Part shown: in pieces, positions 27,151 to 37,254 of the stretch | Position numbering within the stretch: position 1 is the first letter of the stretch | Layout of the letters: every line of letters starts with the position of its first letter | From: an uncultured Pseudomonas sp. | Lineage (GTDB): Bacteria > Pseudomonadota > Gammaproteobacteria > Pseudomonadales > Pseudomonadaceae | Assembly (NCBI RefSeq): GCF_946886105.1 | Contig: NZ_CAMPHV010000005.1 | Coordinates: 101,639-165,638 of the forward strand | Direction: 5' to 3' | DNA: 64,000 nt | The notes under the pieces: generated by a model | The model's database searches: none | The model's input: only the letters and a program-made list of their open reading frames with translations | Told to the model about the DNA's origin: nothing | Program-made: the position numbers and the translations under genes

Positions 27151-27370
27151 GGGGTAATCGCTTCTCTCGAGTCTTGAATTCGTTGGGCCGCCAGAGCGGC
27201 GCGCGTGTCCAGGTCATGCCGGCCAGCGGGGTTGCCCGGCAAACCCGGCAACCAGCATTTCGCGGCAAAGCGCAGGATTATATATGGTTAAGCCGCCACT
27301 TGCAGCCGCCCGCCCACGCGCTTTCGCCAGGCTTTTCTATACTGAGGGTTCTCACTACAGGAGAGCGGCC

Positions 27371-28489
27371 ATGGCCAAGCCAACCCTCGCCGAAATACCC
27401 CGCGACCTGCTGGACGACTTTCGCCAGGAAACCGCCGAGCAATTCCAACGCAGCGAGCAATTGCTGATCGAGCTCGAGAAAGCCCCGGACGATCCCGAAC
27501 GCTTGCACAAGCTGTTCCGGCAGATCCACAGCCTCAAAGGCAACCTGGGTTATATCGGCCTCAACGCGCGCATGCCGCTACCGCAGGCAATGGAAGACGT
27601 GTTGTCGTGCCTGCGCGAAGCGCAATTGAGTTTCGATAGCCTGCTGGGCGATATCCTTCTGCTTAGCCTGGATAACCTCAAGGAATTGATCGCCCAGGAT
27701 CTCGGCGGCGCACCTGCAAGGCTCAACGCCGCGCAAGTCGAAGCCCTCTGCCAAGCCCTGCGCGCACTGGCGACGACTCCCTCGGACCGGCAGATGACCG
27801 TGCGTCGCGCATTGCTGCAACAACTGGACCCCAACACCCAACTGCTCGACCCTGCGCCCACGGGCGATCCGCAAGCCGAACAACTGCTGGCACGCTACGG
27901 CATCATGATCGATGCCGATCTACTGTTCTTTATCGAGCTCATGCAGGCCAGCGAGCGTCGCTCCCGCTACTGGCAGGGCCGCGGCATGCGGCAATTGGAT
28001 CTGGCACTGATGATCAACCAACTCGGCGGCACCCCGGAGCCGCCCGAGCAACTGGCCGCCGCGGTCTGCCTGCATGACCTGGGCATGGCCTTCCTGCCCC
28101 TGGAAATGCTACACAAGGACGCCAGTTTCAATCGCGAAGAACGCCGGCACATGCAATCCCACCCGCGCCTTGCCTATGACCTGTTCAAACGCATGCCCAA
28201 ATGGCAAGGAGCCGCCGAAATAGCCCTGCAGCATCAGGAGCATGCTGACGGCACCGGCTACCCCAAAGGTCTGAAGGAGGCGGAAATCTGCGCCGGGGCA
28301 TTAATCCTCGGTATTGTCGACACCTTCGATGCGCGAACCCACGAACGCGCCCACCAAACGCTGAGCAAGCGCCCCCTACTGCGCGCCATTCTGGAAATCA
28401 ACAGCCTTGCGGGCAGCCAGTTCAGCGCGCACTGGGTGGAACGGTTCAACCACACACTCAACCAGCACCCCGAATTGGGCCACAGATAG
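27371..28489 (+). CDS. Hpt domain fused to an HD-GYP c-di-GMP phosphodiesterase domain
   Basis: This 372-residue soluble protein has an N-terminal Hpt module (phospho-acceptor His53 in QIHSLKGNLGYIG, about 10-110). A linker follows, then an HD-GYP domain with His235-Asp236 (CLHDLG) and HQEHADGTGYP at 288-298. Hpt modules pass phosphate between histidine kinases and response regulators, and HD-GYP domains hydrolyse c-di-GMP. So this may be a relay-controlled phosphodiesterase (inference). The start is the ATG at 27371 with AGGAGAG upstream. It is divergent from aspS. Confidence 0.85.
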   Translation: MAKPTLAEIPRDLLDDFRQETAEQFQRSEQLLIELEKAPDDPERLHKLFRQIHSLKGNLGYIGLNARMPLPQAMEDVLSCLREAQLSFDSLLGDILLLSLDNLKELIAQDLGGAPARLNAAQVEALCQALRALATTPSDRQMTVRRALLQQLDPNTQLLDPAPTGDPQAEQLLARYGIMIDADLLFFIELMQASERRSRYWQGRGMRQLDLALMINQLGGTPEPPEQLAAAVCLHDLGMAFLPLEMLHKDASFNREERRHMQSHPRLAYDLFKRMPKWQGAAEIALQHQEHADGTGYPKGLKEAEICAGALILGIVDTFDARTHERAHQTLSKRPLLRAILEINSLAGSQFSAHWVERFNHTLNQHPELGHR

Positions 28490-28848
28490 ATTCCGCCCGA
28501 CACGCGGCTAGGCGGGCACGGGGCTAGGTACTGACTGCTCGCCTTGCCAATTTACCGACTAAGGAAGACTGCCATTTGGCGCGAACTGAACCGCACCAAC
28601 ACGGGCACTTAGTCAGCAGCCATATTCTCTATGTCGCCCATCACGACCACCCGAGCTGATCGACAAGGATACGCGACTGCAATGCCCGCTACCGCCAACT
28701 CCCCCTGAATGCCGAGCAAGCTGCTGGACAGCATTGAACCGCCGAACAGCCAATAGCCTCTAAAAATCGTATCTATTGGTATAAGTCAGCACGAGATCCA
28801 TAAGAATCTGTGTACTATTTTCATTTACCCAACAGAGAGGAAGAAGGT
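28490..28848. other. Intergenic gap upstream of dps
   Basis: I see no open frame with a start signal, no hairpin terminator and no repeat here. The last 60 bases are AT-rich and probably hold the dps promoter. Confidence 0.5.
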
Positions 28849-29319
28849 ATGGAAATCAATATCGGTATCGCCGAACAGGATCGTGCAGCAATCGCCGAAG
28901 GCCTATCGCGCTTACTCGCCGATACTTACACCCTGTACCTGAAAACCCACAATTTCCACTGGAACGTAACAGGCCCGATGTTCAACACCCTGCACCTGAT
29001 GTTCGAGGGGCAGTACACCGAATTGTCCCTGGCGGTCGATCAGATTGCCGAACGTATCCGCGCCCTCGGCTTTCCGGCGCCCGGCACCTATGCGGCCTAT
29101 GCCCGTCTGTCCTCTATTAAAGAGGAAGAAGGCGTGCCCAGCGCCCCCGAAATGATCAAACAACTGGTCCAGGGCCAAGAAGCCGTGGTACGCACCGCCC
29201 GCGGCGTTTTCCCGTTACTGGAAAAAGTCAGCGACGAACCCACCGCCGACCTGCTGACCCAGCGTATGCAAGTGCATGAGAAAACCGCCTGGATGCTGCG
29301 CAGCCTGCTGGCTGAATAA
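28849..29319 (+). CDS. dps: Dps family DNA-protecting ferritin-like protein
   Basis: This 156-residue four-helix bundle protein has the ferroxidase centre motif [14 protein letters not shown] and, downstream, [15 protein letters not shown] with acidic and His ligands between subunits. Dps proteins form 12-mers that store iron with hydrogen peroxide as oxidant and coat DNA in stationary phase. The start is the ATG at 28849 with GAGAGGAAGAAGG before it. Its place next to aspS matches the Pseudomonas arrangement. Confidence 0.94.
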   Translation: MEINIGIAEQDRAAIAEGLSRLLADTYTLYLKTHNFHWNVTGPMFNTLHLMFEGQYTELSLAVDQIAERIRALGFPAPGTYAAYARLSSIKEEEGVPSAPEMIKQLVQGQEAVVRTARGVFPLLEKVSDEPTADLLTQRMQVHEKTAWMLRSLLAE

Positions 29320-29335
29320 ACCGCAGGACGCATAC

Positions 29336-29360
29336 AAAGACCCGATTCATCGGGTCTTTT
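29336..29360 (+). terminator. Terminator of dps
   Basis: The stem AAAGACCCG / CGGGTCTTT with a 6-base loop and a T-run lies 17 bases past the stop. Confidence 0.85.
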
Positions 29361-29424
29361 GCTATGCGCCCGATACTTGCCTGTTCTATGCTTTGCACAT
29401 TCGCAACCCACCGCAGTGACAGGC

Positions 29425-30492
29425 ATGAGCAAGCCCAACAAGCCACCGTCCATTCTGGAGCTATACCCCGAGGAAACTCGCGAGGCGGCGGCACTCCTTC
29501 GTCAAGCCGTACCACTGATGGTTCGCCACGACATCCCGCCCAACCCGGTGCATTATGCCCTCTGGTACACCTACAGCCGAGGCAATGAACCGGAGCTGAA
29601 CCAGCGACTGGATAAAACCCTCAGCAACTTCGACAGCTTCCCCCCGGAAATTGCGGTGAAACTGTTCCGCGAATACATCATTCGCGGCGAACTGGAAGAG
29701 GCGCGCTCAGGCCAACAGCAAGTCATCGAACTGGTAGACGATATCGAAGGCAGTATCGCAACCAGTGTCATGGGCAGCCGCAATTACCAAGCCAGCCTTG
29801 AACAGGGTCTTGCGGCCCTGCAGGAGCCGGTCATCGACGACCTGCCCAATGTGCTGATCGAGCTGCAGGAAAACACCCAGCAGATGCAGAACCAGCAGGA
29901 AAAATTTCTACATCGCCTGCGAGCAGCGCAAGAAGAGATAAAGCACCTGCGCAGCCAATTGGATCGCGCCCACCTGGCCGCGACGCTCGACAGCCTGACC
30001 CAGGTGTTCAATCGGCACGCCTTCAATCGCTTACTCGAACAAACTTTGAGCCAAGGCCATGAAGGCGTCGCGCTGATCATGCTGGATATCGACCATTTCA
30101 AGGAATTCAACGATCAGTACGGCCACCCGCTCGGCGACCGGGTGCTACAACATGTCGGCCAACTCATGCGCAACCTGCTGCCCACCAACGCCATGGCGGC
30201 GCGCTATGGCGGAGAGGAGTTCTGCATAATCCTGCGTGAATGCACCAGCAACACCCAAGCCCACGCGTTTGCTGACAGATTGCGACTCAAAATCCAGTCG
30301 CTGCGGATCAAGGTACGCAGTACCGATCAAATTCTCGACAGCGTCACCGCCTCTTTCGGCTACTCCCTGGCCAAGGCTGGCGACGACATTGAAAGCCTGA
30401 TCACCCGTGCCGACGATGCTCTCTACGAAGCCAAGCGCAACGGACGCAATCAAGTTCATCCTTCCGCCCCGGAACCAGCCCTATCCGCTTAA
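29425..30492 (+). CDS. GGDEF diguanylate cyclase
   Basis: This 355-residue soluble protein has an N-terminal helical region (1 to about 180) ending in a coiled coil (LQENTQQMQNQQEKFLHRL). The GGDEF domain then has LDSLTQVFNRHAFNRLLEQ, ALIMLDIDHFKEFND and the active-site GGEEF at 262-266. The spot where an inhibitory RxxD site is usually found holds PTNA, so product feedback through it is not expected. It makes c-di-GMP from two GTP. Its start at 29425 lacks a strong ribosome binding site (GCAGTGACAGGC precedes it). Confidence 0.9.
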   Translation: MSKPNKPPSILELYPEETREAAALLRQAVPLMVRHDIPPNPVHYALWYTYSRGNEPELNQRLDKTLSNFDSFPPEIAVKLFREYIIRGELEEARSGQQQVIELVDDIEGSIATSVMGSRNYQASLEQGLAALQEPVIDDLPNVLIELQENTQQMQNQQEKFLHRLRAAQEEIKHLRSQLDRAHLAATLDSLTQVFNRHAFNRLLEQTLSQGHEGVALIMLDIDHFKEFNDQYGHPLGDRVLQHVGQLMRNLLPTNAMAARYGGEEFCIILRECTSNTQAHAFADRLRLKIQSLRIKVRSTDQILDSVTASFGYSLAKAGDDIESLITRADDALYEAKRNGRNQVHPSAPEPALSA

Positions 30493-30655
30493 TTTGAGTC
30501 GCCATCCCGTTTGCTGTTAAATACGCCCCGTGCCATCAACCCGCCTCTTCAAGTTGGTGCATAGGCTGTTTTCGCGCGACCCAACTTCCTTCATTTCAAC
30601 CCGGCCCGCGCGGCCAGCTCTCTGGCGTCCTTATAAATTAGCGAGTTCATTGAAT

Positions 30656-31258
30656 ATGCTGAAAATTGTCCACCTGATAACGGGCTTAACCGCCCTGCTC
30701 CTGTCTTTTGCCCCTAGCCTCAGCGATAGCGCCCAGCCATTTCTGCAACACCCGGAAGCCTTGATTCTGGCTTCGCTTGGCTTGCTCAACCTGATTCTCG
30801 CGCCACAGCTACCCATCTGGCATGCCGGCTTGCGCCATCAACTGCAAAACTCGGTTTCCGTCTTACTGATTCTCGCCAGCTTGCTACAAGCCCTTGTTTT
30901 ACTTGCACCTCTGCCCGTCATCGCCAACCAACCCGCCAGTCTGTTTAGCGTAGTGATCGTGCTGCTGGCCGTACTGCTTCATTTGAGCACCAATTTGCGC
31001 CTGCAAACCCGTAGCGCCAGCACACCGCAAGACATGACGGACCGCGAAACCGGCACCGTCAAATGGTTCAACACCTCGAAAGGCTTCGGCTTTATTTCTC
31101 GCGACTCGGGCGACGATATCTTTGTGCACTTTCGCGCCATCCGCGGCGAAGGCCATCGCGTCCTGGTCGAAGGCCAGCGCGTGGAGTTTTCGGTCATGCA
31201 ACGCGATAAAGGCCTGCAGGCCGAAGACGTGATCGCAGCAATGCCCACCCGCCGCTAG
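30656..31258 (+). CDS. Membrane-anchored cold-shock domain protein
   Basis: This 200-residue protein has three or four hydrophobic helices in the first 110 residues (about 4-22, 35-50, 68-90, 96-112), then a soluble C-terminal CSD (about 132-196). The RNA-binding motifs are intact: KGFGFI at 142-147 (RNP1) and DIFVHF at 154-159 (RNP2). Most cold-shock proteins are 65-70 residues and soluble, so the membrane part is unusual. The syntenic P. aeruginosa gene is annotated as a cold-shock protein. The start is the ATG at 30656. Confidence 0.88.
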   Translation: MLKIVHLITGLTALLLSFAPSLSDSAQPFLQHPEALILASLGLLNLILAPQLPIWHAGLRHQLQNSVSVLLILASLLQALVLLAPLPVIANQPASLFSVVIVLLAVLLHLSTNLRLQTRSASTPQDMTDRETGTVKWFNTSKGFGFISRDSGDDIFVHFRAIRGEGHRVLVEGQRVEFSVMQRDKGLQAEDVIAAMPTRR

Positions 31259-31274
31259 TCGGTTGCCGTAAAAC

Positions 31275-31311
31275 AAAGACCCGCTTTCAGACTATCTGAA
31301 AGCGGGTCTTT
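31275..31311. terminator. Bidirectional terminator between convergent genes
   Basis: A perfect 17-base stem with a 3-base loop is flanked by A-run and T-run. It can end both the cold-shock gene (plus) and slyX (minus). Confidence 0.85.
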
Positions 31312-31357
31312 TCATTTCAGCGACCCGAACCCCAGCCACTGGAGGGTGGTCATGCCC

Positions 31358-31564
31358 TCAATAATGCGGTGGCGGCGCCTCATCACCCGTCATATCGAAC
31401 TGATTGCTCGACTCCTGTTGACGCTTGGCCAGTGCGACCAGCTGCAACTGCATACGCTCCATAACCCGCTGCTGGGCTACTAATACGTCGTTCAGCGCCT
31501 GAATAGTGTCGTCCTGAAACGCCAAGCGGCTTTCAAGTTCAGTGATTCGCTCTTCCATAGTCAC
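31358..31564 (-). CDS. slyX: SlyX family protein
   Basis: This 68-residue protein consists of an N-terminal coiled coil ([20 protein letters not shown], about 1-50) and a short acidic/proline tail ending PPPHY, the standard SlyX ending. Its function is unknown; it was named after slyD context in E. coli. The start lies 3 bases after the stop of the HIT gene, so the two are co-transcribed. Confidence 0.92.
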   Translation of the reverse strand: MTMEERITELESRLAFQDDTIQALNDVLVAQQRVMERMQLQLVALAKRQQESSNQFDMTGDEAPPPHY

Positions 31565-31567
31565 GCC

Positions 31568-31993
31568 TCAGCCCTCCGCGAAACAAAAGTTCTCGGTCAG
31601 CACCAACTGCAACTTCTCTTTGATTGCCGCCACTTGCCGCTCGCTGTAGGGCTGCGCCGCATGCTTGCCCCAGACCGGCGCCGGCCAGGCCGCATCGTCA
31701 CGGCGCCGCACGACCACATGCATGTGCAGCTGACTGACCACGTTGCCCAAGGTTGCGACATTCATCTTGTCGGCCGCGAAAGTATCTTTGAGCTTTTCCG
31801 CCAGCCAGGTGGTTTCCCGCCACAGCGCTTGCTGCTCCTCGGCATCCAACTGGAACAGCTCGCTGACCGCCTCGCGCCTGGGCACCAGGATGAACCAGGG
31901 GTAGTGCGCGTCGTTCATCAACAACAACCGGCACAGCGGAAAGTCCCCCAATAACAAGGTGTCCTGCAGCAAGCGCGCATCCAAGGTGAACAT
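31568..31993 (-). CDS. HIT domain protein
   Basis: This 141-residue histidine-triad protein has the triad-like segment SQLHMHVVVRRRDDAAWPAP and an upstream FPLCRLLLMNDAHYPWFILV. It probably hydrolyses or transfers nucleotides from dinucleotide or phosphoramidate substrates. The triad appears as HMH with Val where a third His is often seen, which is usual for this subfamily as I recall it. The frame extends upstream, but the ATG at 31993 is the normal start. It forms an operon with slyX. Confidence 0.88.
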   Translation of the reverse strand: MFTLDARLLQDTLLLGDFPLCRLLLMNDAHYPWFILVPRREAVSELFQLDAEEQQALWRETTWLAEKLKDTFAADKMNVATLGNVVSQLHMHVVVRRRDDAAWPAPVWGKHAAQPYSERQVAAIKEKLQLVLTENFCFAEG

Positions 31994-32659
31994 GGCAGTT
32001 TCTCCGAGCGTTCTATCGATGATGCATTCTAACGATCTAGCCACCGATCGAGTGCAGAGAACGCATAAACCCACAGTCCAAAAACAGGATTACACGCACC
32101 AAAATCCAGCACCAGCGTACCACCTCGTGCACCATTTTGTTTCTTACCGTAATAGCGGCGAAACACAGGTTACATACCCGCCCGCCTGTACAACACAAAT
32201 CGCCTCTTGCACTCCCTATCAATCGCTTGTTCAAACAGCTGCGAAGTTGCTAGCAAATTGTTAACAGGGGACTTGAAGTACGCACGAGCCCTGGATAAAA
32301 CCCCCAAGACAGAACCATTCAGGTGAGCGAAAATCAACGAATAAACATCAGAAAGCATTTTGAGCACGAATCTTGCTCTACACTAGGGACTGGCCTGCAT
32401 GCCGCACAGACAGGCCGGCAAAACCCGGATTCCCGTAGAGAAAGCCCGTTGGCGCTGACGGCCGCAAGTGAAAGCTATAAAAATGCGACATTCTTTTTCA
32501 CTCTTTGCGACATGGCGAGAAAGAATTCGTAATGAATAGATTGCAACTATCGCCAATAAAGGCTGCGTGCTATAAGTTACCGCCGACACAAAAAGAAAGA
32601 GCCGTCCATACAACAAAACAATGGCCGGCGCAACTCTTCTAAACCAAGGAGCAATCACG
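31994..32659. other. Long intergenic region upstream of oprD
   Basis: This 666-base stretch is AT-richer than its surroundings and has no convincing coding frame. Near 32610-32622 a CA/A-rich run (ACAACAAAACAAT) precedes the oprD ribosome binding site (AAGGAG, 32646-32651). I cannot identify operators with confidence. Porin genes often have long regulated leaders. Confidence 0.5.
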
Positions 32660-33940
32660 ATGCAAGTGATGAAGTGGAGCGTTATCGCCCTCGCAGTAGC
32701 AGCGGGCAGCAGCCAAATGGCATTCGCCTCGAGCCAGTCCGAGTCCAAAGGTATTGTTGAAGACACCAGCTTCAACATCTTCAACCGTGTTCTTTATCAC
32801 AACCGTGACTTCCGTAATGGTGGATCCAACGGTGGCGGCACTGGCGACAATGGCTACTACGAAGATACTGGCCTGGGCATCCGCCTGCTGCTGGAATCCG
32901 GTTTCACGCAAGGCACCGTAGGCGTCGGCTTTGATGCCCACAGCCTGTCCAGCATCAAAATCGACAGCGGCCGCGGCCGTATTGGCTCTGGCCAGTTCGA
33001 CAAAGACAGCGATGGCAGCGGCGAAGACACCCAGACCGAAGTAGGCGGTGCCATCAAGTTCCGCGTTTCTGACACCGTCCTGAAGCATGGCAACATGTTC
33101 ACCGGTAGCCCGGTCTTCAGCACCGACGACAGCCGCATTCTGCCTGAAGTTGCAACCGGCACCTTGCTGACCAGCAACGAAATCGAAGGCTTGGAATTGA
33201 CCGCAGGTCGCTTCACTGCACTGAGCAGCCAACGTAGCACCGACCGTGACACCTTCGCTCTTACTGAAGCTAACATCATCGGTGCCAGCTATAGCTTCAC
33301 CGACAACTTCAGCGGCGCGTTCCATGCTTCTGATATCGAAGATCACTTCAAGAAGAAATACGTCAACCTGAACTACAACCTGCCGCTGGCAGAAGAGCAG
33401 GCGCTGAACTTCGATTTCAACTACTACAAAACTAACGACGATGGTCAGAAGCTCTCGGGCGAAGTCGATAACAAGATCTGGAGCTTGGCCGCAGCCTACT
33501 CCATGGGCGCCCACAAGTTCACGTTGGCCCACCAGCGCTCTTCCGGCGATAGCGCCTATGCTTATGGCGTTGACGGCGGCGGCACCATTTGGCTGGCAAA
33601 CTCGGTTCAGTTCTCCGACTTCGATCGCGAAGACGAGCGCTCCTGGCAGGTACGCTATGACCTGAACATGGCAACCTATGGCGTTCCAGGCCTGAGCTTC
33701 ATGACTCGTTACATCACTGGTGACAATATCGAAACAGGTGTTGCCGGTGCCGACGAAGGCAAGGAGCACGAGTGGGATATCGAAGCTAAGTATGTAATCC
33801 AGGAAGGTGCCGCGAAGGACCTGTCCTTCCGCGTTCGCAATGCAGTCTGGCGCGCCAATGACGCTCAGAATGCTCACTACGGCAGCGCCGACGTCAACGA
33901 CTTCCGCCTGATCGTCGAGTACCCGCTGAGCGTCCTGTAA
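32660..33940 (+). CDS. oprD: OprD-family outer membrane porin
   Basis: This 426-residue protein has a signal peptide (1 to about 24, MAFASS) and the OprD hallmark near the N-terminus (FNIFNRVLYHNRDF). Alternating amphipathic strands of an 18-stranded barrel follow, ending in FRLIVEYPLSVL with the aromatic-rich C-terminal strand. OprD porins pass basic amino acids, peptides and, in P. aeruginosa, carbapenems. The synteny (slyX-HIT-oprD-thioesterase-proS) matches the P. aeruginosa oprD locus, but substrate specificity is unknown. It has AAGGAG 8 bases before the ATG. Confidence 0.92.
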   Translation: MQVMKWSVIALAVAAGSSQMAFASSQSESKGIVEDTSFNIFNRVLYHNRDFRNGGSNGGGTGDNGYYEDTGLGIRLLLESGFTQGTVGVGFDAHSLSSIKIDSGRGRIGSGQFDKDSDGSGEDTQTEVGGAIKFRVSDTVLKHGNMFTGSPVFSTDDSRILPEVATGTLLTSNEIEGLELTAGRFTALSSQRSTDRDTFALTEANIIGASYSFTDNFSGAFHASDIEDHFKKKYVNLNYNLPLAEEQALNFDFNYYKTNDDGQKLSGEVDNKIWSLAAAYSMGAHKFTLAHQRSSGDSAYAYGVDGGGTIWLANSVQFSDFDREDERSWQVRYDLNMATYGVPGLSFMTRYITGDNIETGVAGADEGKEHEWDIEAKYVIQEGAAKDLSFRVRNAVWRANDAQNAHYGSADVNDFRLIVEYPLSVL

Positions 33941-33974
33941 TTCAGGCCATTCAGTTAGCTGTATAGCTGCATAG

Positions 33975-34000
33975 AAAAGCCCGACTTCGGTCGGGCTTTT
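33975..34000 (+). terminator. Terminator of oprD
   Basis: A perfect 10-base stem AAAAGCCCGA / TCGGGCTTTT with a T-run lies 34 bases past the stop. It can also serve the convergent thioesterase gene. Confidence 0.88.
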
Positions 34001-34020
34001 TTGTGGCCGAGATTTTTTGG

Positions 34021-34440
34021 TTACAACGGCAGTGCATAGGTCCCTGTCACGTGCGCCACCAGCTCTTCCGTATTCCCTGCCGAATACAACGACACCTCGC
34101 AGACCGCCTGACGCCGGCTCAGACGAAGGATGCGCGCTTCGGCCAGCAGATCCACCGGCTTGGGCTTGACCAGAAAATTGATATTCAGGTTCGAGGTCAC
34201 CGCCATTTCCACCCTCCCCAAGCGGCCCAGCACGACGGCGTACATGGCCGCATCCGCCAGCGCCATGATGGTCGGCCCCGACAAGGTGCCGCCCGGCCGT
34301 ATCAGCTTGCTGTGAAACGGCACCCGCGCCAGCACGCCCTCGGCGTCCAGCCTATCGATGCACAGCTCGATATCCTCGGCCATGGGTAAACCCGCGCGTA
34401 TCAGCGCCTGCACTTGCTCCGCCGTCAGTCCCGACACCAC
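34021..34440 (-). CDS. PaaI-type hot-dog fold thioesterase
   Basis: This 139-residue protein has the PaaI/4HBT signature: [23 protein letters not shown], including the catalytic-site Asp in ADAAMY, and the following strand [14 protein letters not shown]. It probably hydrolyses acyl-CoA thioesters, with unknown substrate. It is convergent with oprD and divergent from proS. The family is clear, the role is not. Confidence 0.9.
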   Translation of the reverse strand: MVSGLTAEQVQALIRAGLPMAEDIELCIDRLDAEGVLARVPFHSKLIRPGGTLSGPTIMALADAAMYAVVLGRLGRVEMAVTSNLNINFLVKPKPVDLLAEARILRLSRRQAVCEVSLYSAGNTEELVAHVTGTYALPL

Positions 34441-34552
34441 ACTCTCCTCTTGCTTGTTCTCGTCGCCACGCCCGGCAACCTGTACGCATCTGTATAGGCA
34501 CCGTACAATGCCGGCCTATCGAAAGCCTTCGCAACCGACAAAACGGCCAAAC

Positions 34553-36268
34553 ATGCGTACCAGTCAGTTCCTGCTCTCCACCCTCAAAGAAACCCCTTCC
34601 GATGCCGTAGTGATCAGCCATCAGCTGATGCTGCGCGCCGGGATGATCCGCAAACTCGCCTCCGGCCTCTACACCTGGTTGCCCATGGGCCTGCGCGTAC
34701 TGCGCAAGGTGGAAAAGGTGGTGCGCGAGGAAATGAATGCCGCAGGCGCCCTCGAGGTATTGATGCCTGGCATTCAGCCAGCCGAGCTGTGGCAGGAGTC
34801 CGGACGCTGGGAACAATACGGCCCCGAGCTGCTGCGCATGAAGGATCGCCACGGTCGCGATTTCTGCGCCGGCCCGACCCACGAGGAAGTGATTACCGAT
34901 CTGGCGCGCAACGAGCTGAACAGCTACAAGCAGCTGCCGATCAACATGTACCAAATCCAAACCAAGTTCCGTGACGAAATCCGTCCGCGCTTCGGTTTGA
35001 TGCGCGGTCGCGAGTTCATCATGAAGGACGCCTACTCCTTTCATATCGATCAGGCTTCGCTGCAGGAAACCTACGACCGCATGCACCAGGCCTATTGCAA
35101 CGTATTTACCCGCCTGGGCTTGAATTTCCGCCCGGTGCAGGCCGACACCGGCTCGATCGGCGGTACCGGCTCCCATGAGTTCCATGTCCTGGCCGAATCC
35201 GGCGAAGACGATATCGCTTTCAGCGACAGCTCCGATTACGCCGCCAATATCGAGAAGGCCGAAGCCATTCCGCGCGAAAAAGAGCGCGGTGCCGCCACCG
35301 AAGCGCTGCGCCTGGTCGACACCCCTAACACCAAGACCATCGCCGATTTGGTGGAAGGCTTCAATCTGCCCATCGAAAAGACCATCAAGACCCTGGTCGT
35401 GCATGGTGCCGAAGAAGGCACGCTGACCGCCCTGATCATCCGCGGCGACCATGAACTGAACGAGATCAAGGCCGCCAATCTGGCTCAAGTCGCCAGCCCG
35501 CTGACGTTCGCCTCGGAAGCCGAGCTGCGCACCGCCATCGGTGCCGGTGCCGGCTCCCTCGGCCCGCTGAACCTGCCGTTGCCGTGCATCGTCGATCGTT
35601 CGGTGGCCCTGATGAGCGATTTCGCCATCGGCGCCAACATCGATGACAAGCACTACCTGGGCGTCAACTGGGAGCGCGACCTGCCGCTGCCCGAAGTCGC
35701 GGACCTGCGCAACGTCGTTGCCGGCGACCCCAGCCCGGATGGCCAGGGCACTCTGGAGATCAAGCGCGGCATCGAAGTCGGGCACATCTTCCAACTCGGC
35801 ACCAAGTACAGCGAAGCCCTGAATTGCCAAGTGCTGGGCGAAGCCGGCAAGCCGGTGACCCTGACCATGGGTTGCTACGGCATCGGCGTTTCCCGCGTGG
35901 TGGCCGCGGCCATCGAGCAAAACAACGACGAGCGCGGCATCCTGTGGAGCGACGCCTTGGCGCCCTTCCAGATCGCTCTGGTACCGCTGCGCTACGAAAC
36001 CGAAGCGGTACGCGAAGCCACCGACAATCTGTATGCGCAACTGACTGCGGCAGGCTTCGAAGTGTTGCTCGACGACCGTGACAAAAAGACCAGTCCGGGC
36101 ATCAAATTCGCTGACATGGAACTGATCGGCATCCCGCATCGCATCGTCGTCAGCGACCGCGGCCTGGCCGATGGCAACCTGGAATACAAGAGCCGTCGCG
36201 AAACCGATGCGCAGGCGGTTCCCCTAGCCGAAATCATGTCGTTTATCCAAGCACGCATCAGCCACTGA
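34553..36268 (+). CDS. proS: Prolyl-tRNA synthetase (ProS-A type)
   Basis: This 571-residue class II enzyme has motif 2 near [20 protein letters not shown] and motif 3 near [18 protein letters not shown]. An editing insertion domain (INS) lies between (about 225-405: [20 protein letters not shown]). Upstream in-frame codons were discarded because the ATG at 34553 gives [18 protein letters not shown], the family start. It is divergent from the thioesterase and heads a run with the lipoprotein and transglycosylase genes. Confidence 0.97.
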   Translation: MRTSQFLLSTLKETPSDAVVISHQLMLRAGMIRKLASGLYTWLPMGLRVLRKVEKVVREEMNAAGALEVLMPGIQPAELWQESGRWEQYGPELLRMKDRHGRDFCAGPTHEEVITDLARNELNSYKQLPINMYQIQTKFRDEIRPRFGLMRGREFIMKDAYSFHIDQASLQETYDRMHQAYCNVFTRLGLNFRPVQADTGSIGGTGSHEFHVLAESGEDDIAFSDSSDYAANIEKAEAIPREKERGAATEALRLVDTPNTKTIADLVEGFNLPIEKTIKTLVVHGAEEGTLTALIIRGDHELNEIKAANLAQVASPLTFASEAELRTAIGAGAGSLGPLNLPLPCIVDRSVALMSDFAIGANIDDKHYLGVNWERDLPLPEVADLRNVVAGDPSPDGQGTLEIKRGIEVGHIFQLGTKYSEALNCQVLGEAGKPVTLTMGCYGIGVSRVVAAAIEQNNDERGILWSDALAPFQIALVPLRYETEAVREATDNLYAQLTAAGFEVLLDDRDKKTSPGIKFADMELIGIPHRIVVSDRGLADGNLEYKSRRETDAQAVPLAEIMSFIQARISH

Positions 36269-36294
36269 TTTCAGCCCTTTCAACAAGAGTCATC

Positions 36295-37248
36295 ATGTTC
36301 AAGCGAAGCACCTTGCACCTGGTCGGCGCCACCCTCGGCGCCGCCCTCTTCCTCAGCGGCTGTGCCAACCAGCTACCGCAACGCAGCGAGCATGAAGAGC
36401 GCATCGAGCGTAAATTGCTCGACCATAATCTGCAGATAGATGTCGGCGAGCCGCGCGTGCTGGAGTTGCCGCAACGGCGCGTGCGCGTGCAGGAACAGAA
36501 AACCTTCGAGGTCACCGCTTTCGCGGTCACTCGCCGCTACGACCGCTATACCCCTTACCAAGCCTGGCGCGAGCTGTATGAAGTACCGCTCGGCGCGGTT
36601 GCCGTGGTGGCCGGTATCGGCGCCAACGTGCTGAACGTGGCGCTGCTCGGCAGCCTACCCGATAGCGCGACCAAGGATTGGATCAGCTATGGCTTCGCCG
36701 GCCTCAACCCCTTTATGAACGCCGAGTCCAACGGCCGCTCGCAGCAGAATCTCGCCAGTCTCGACGAACAGCGCCAGGATGCACGCACGGAGTACTCCAG
36801 CCTGCCGTGGGCAGAACGCATCGTCAGCGTCAAAGCGGCCGAGCAAACCCATGAACTGCTGACCGACCGCAACGGCGTATTGCGCCTCAACCTGCTCGAC
36901 GGCCCCTTCGCCGAGCAGGACATCAGCCATATCGGCGTCCTGTTGCTCAGCGCCGAAGAGCCGCAAAGCGGCACCCGCGCCGATGCCAGCCTGCTGGTCA
37001 GCCACACGCTACGCGGCAAATTGCTGGAAGCCCACGGCCTGGTCTACGACGACCTGGAAGACGACGACGTCGCGCAATGGGTGCACAGGGTCAAGCGCCT
37101 GTCCGAGCTGGGCCTGGAGGAAGAGGCCAGCGAGCTGGAACAGAGCCTGATCGAATTGACCCGCAACGACCCGGAATTGCAGGAGGCCTTTCTCAAGGCT
37201 TTGATGCAGGATGCCGGACGCCTGGTCGCCGATCCGGGCGACAGTTGA
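36295..37248 (+). CDS. Conserved lipoprotein of unknown function
   Basis: This 317-residue protein has a lipoprotein signal (LFLSGC, Cys23). The mature part has a basic/acidic start (QRSEHEERIERKLLDHN), a hydrophobic stretch near 95-120 (AVAVVAGIGANVLNVALLGS) and no motif I recognise. It lies 26 bases after proS and 6 bases before the lytic transglycosylase gene, so it is probably one transcription unit. The conserved place beside proS suggests an envelope role, but none can be assigned. Confidence 0.85.
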   Translation: MFKRSTLHLVGATLGAALFLSGCANQLPQRSEHEERIERKLLDHNLQIDVGEPRVLELPQRRVRVQEQKTFEVTAFAVTRRYDRYTPYQAWRELYEVPLGAVAVVAGIGANVLNVALLGSLPDSATKDWISYGFAGLNPFMNAESNGRSQQNLASLDEQRQDARTEYSSLPWAERIVSVKAAEQTHELLTDRNGVLRLNLLDGPFAEQDISHIGVLLLSAEEPQSGTRADASLLVSHTLRGKLLEAHGLVYDDLEDDDVAQWVHRVKRLSELGLEEEASELEQSLIELTRNDPELQEAFLKALMQDAGRLVADPGDS

Positions 37249-37254
37249 ACCAAC

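Noticed and set aside
32600..32650. A-rich Hfq/Crc-like site upstream of oprD
   Set aside because: The CA-rich run is about 40 bases from the start codon, further than typical sites, and the match is weak.
34352..36139. 595-residue minus frame over proS
   Set aside because: It is antisense to proS, which has all class II motifs.
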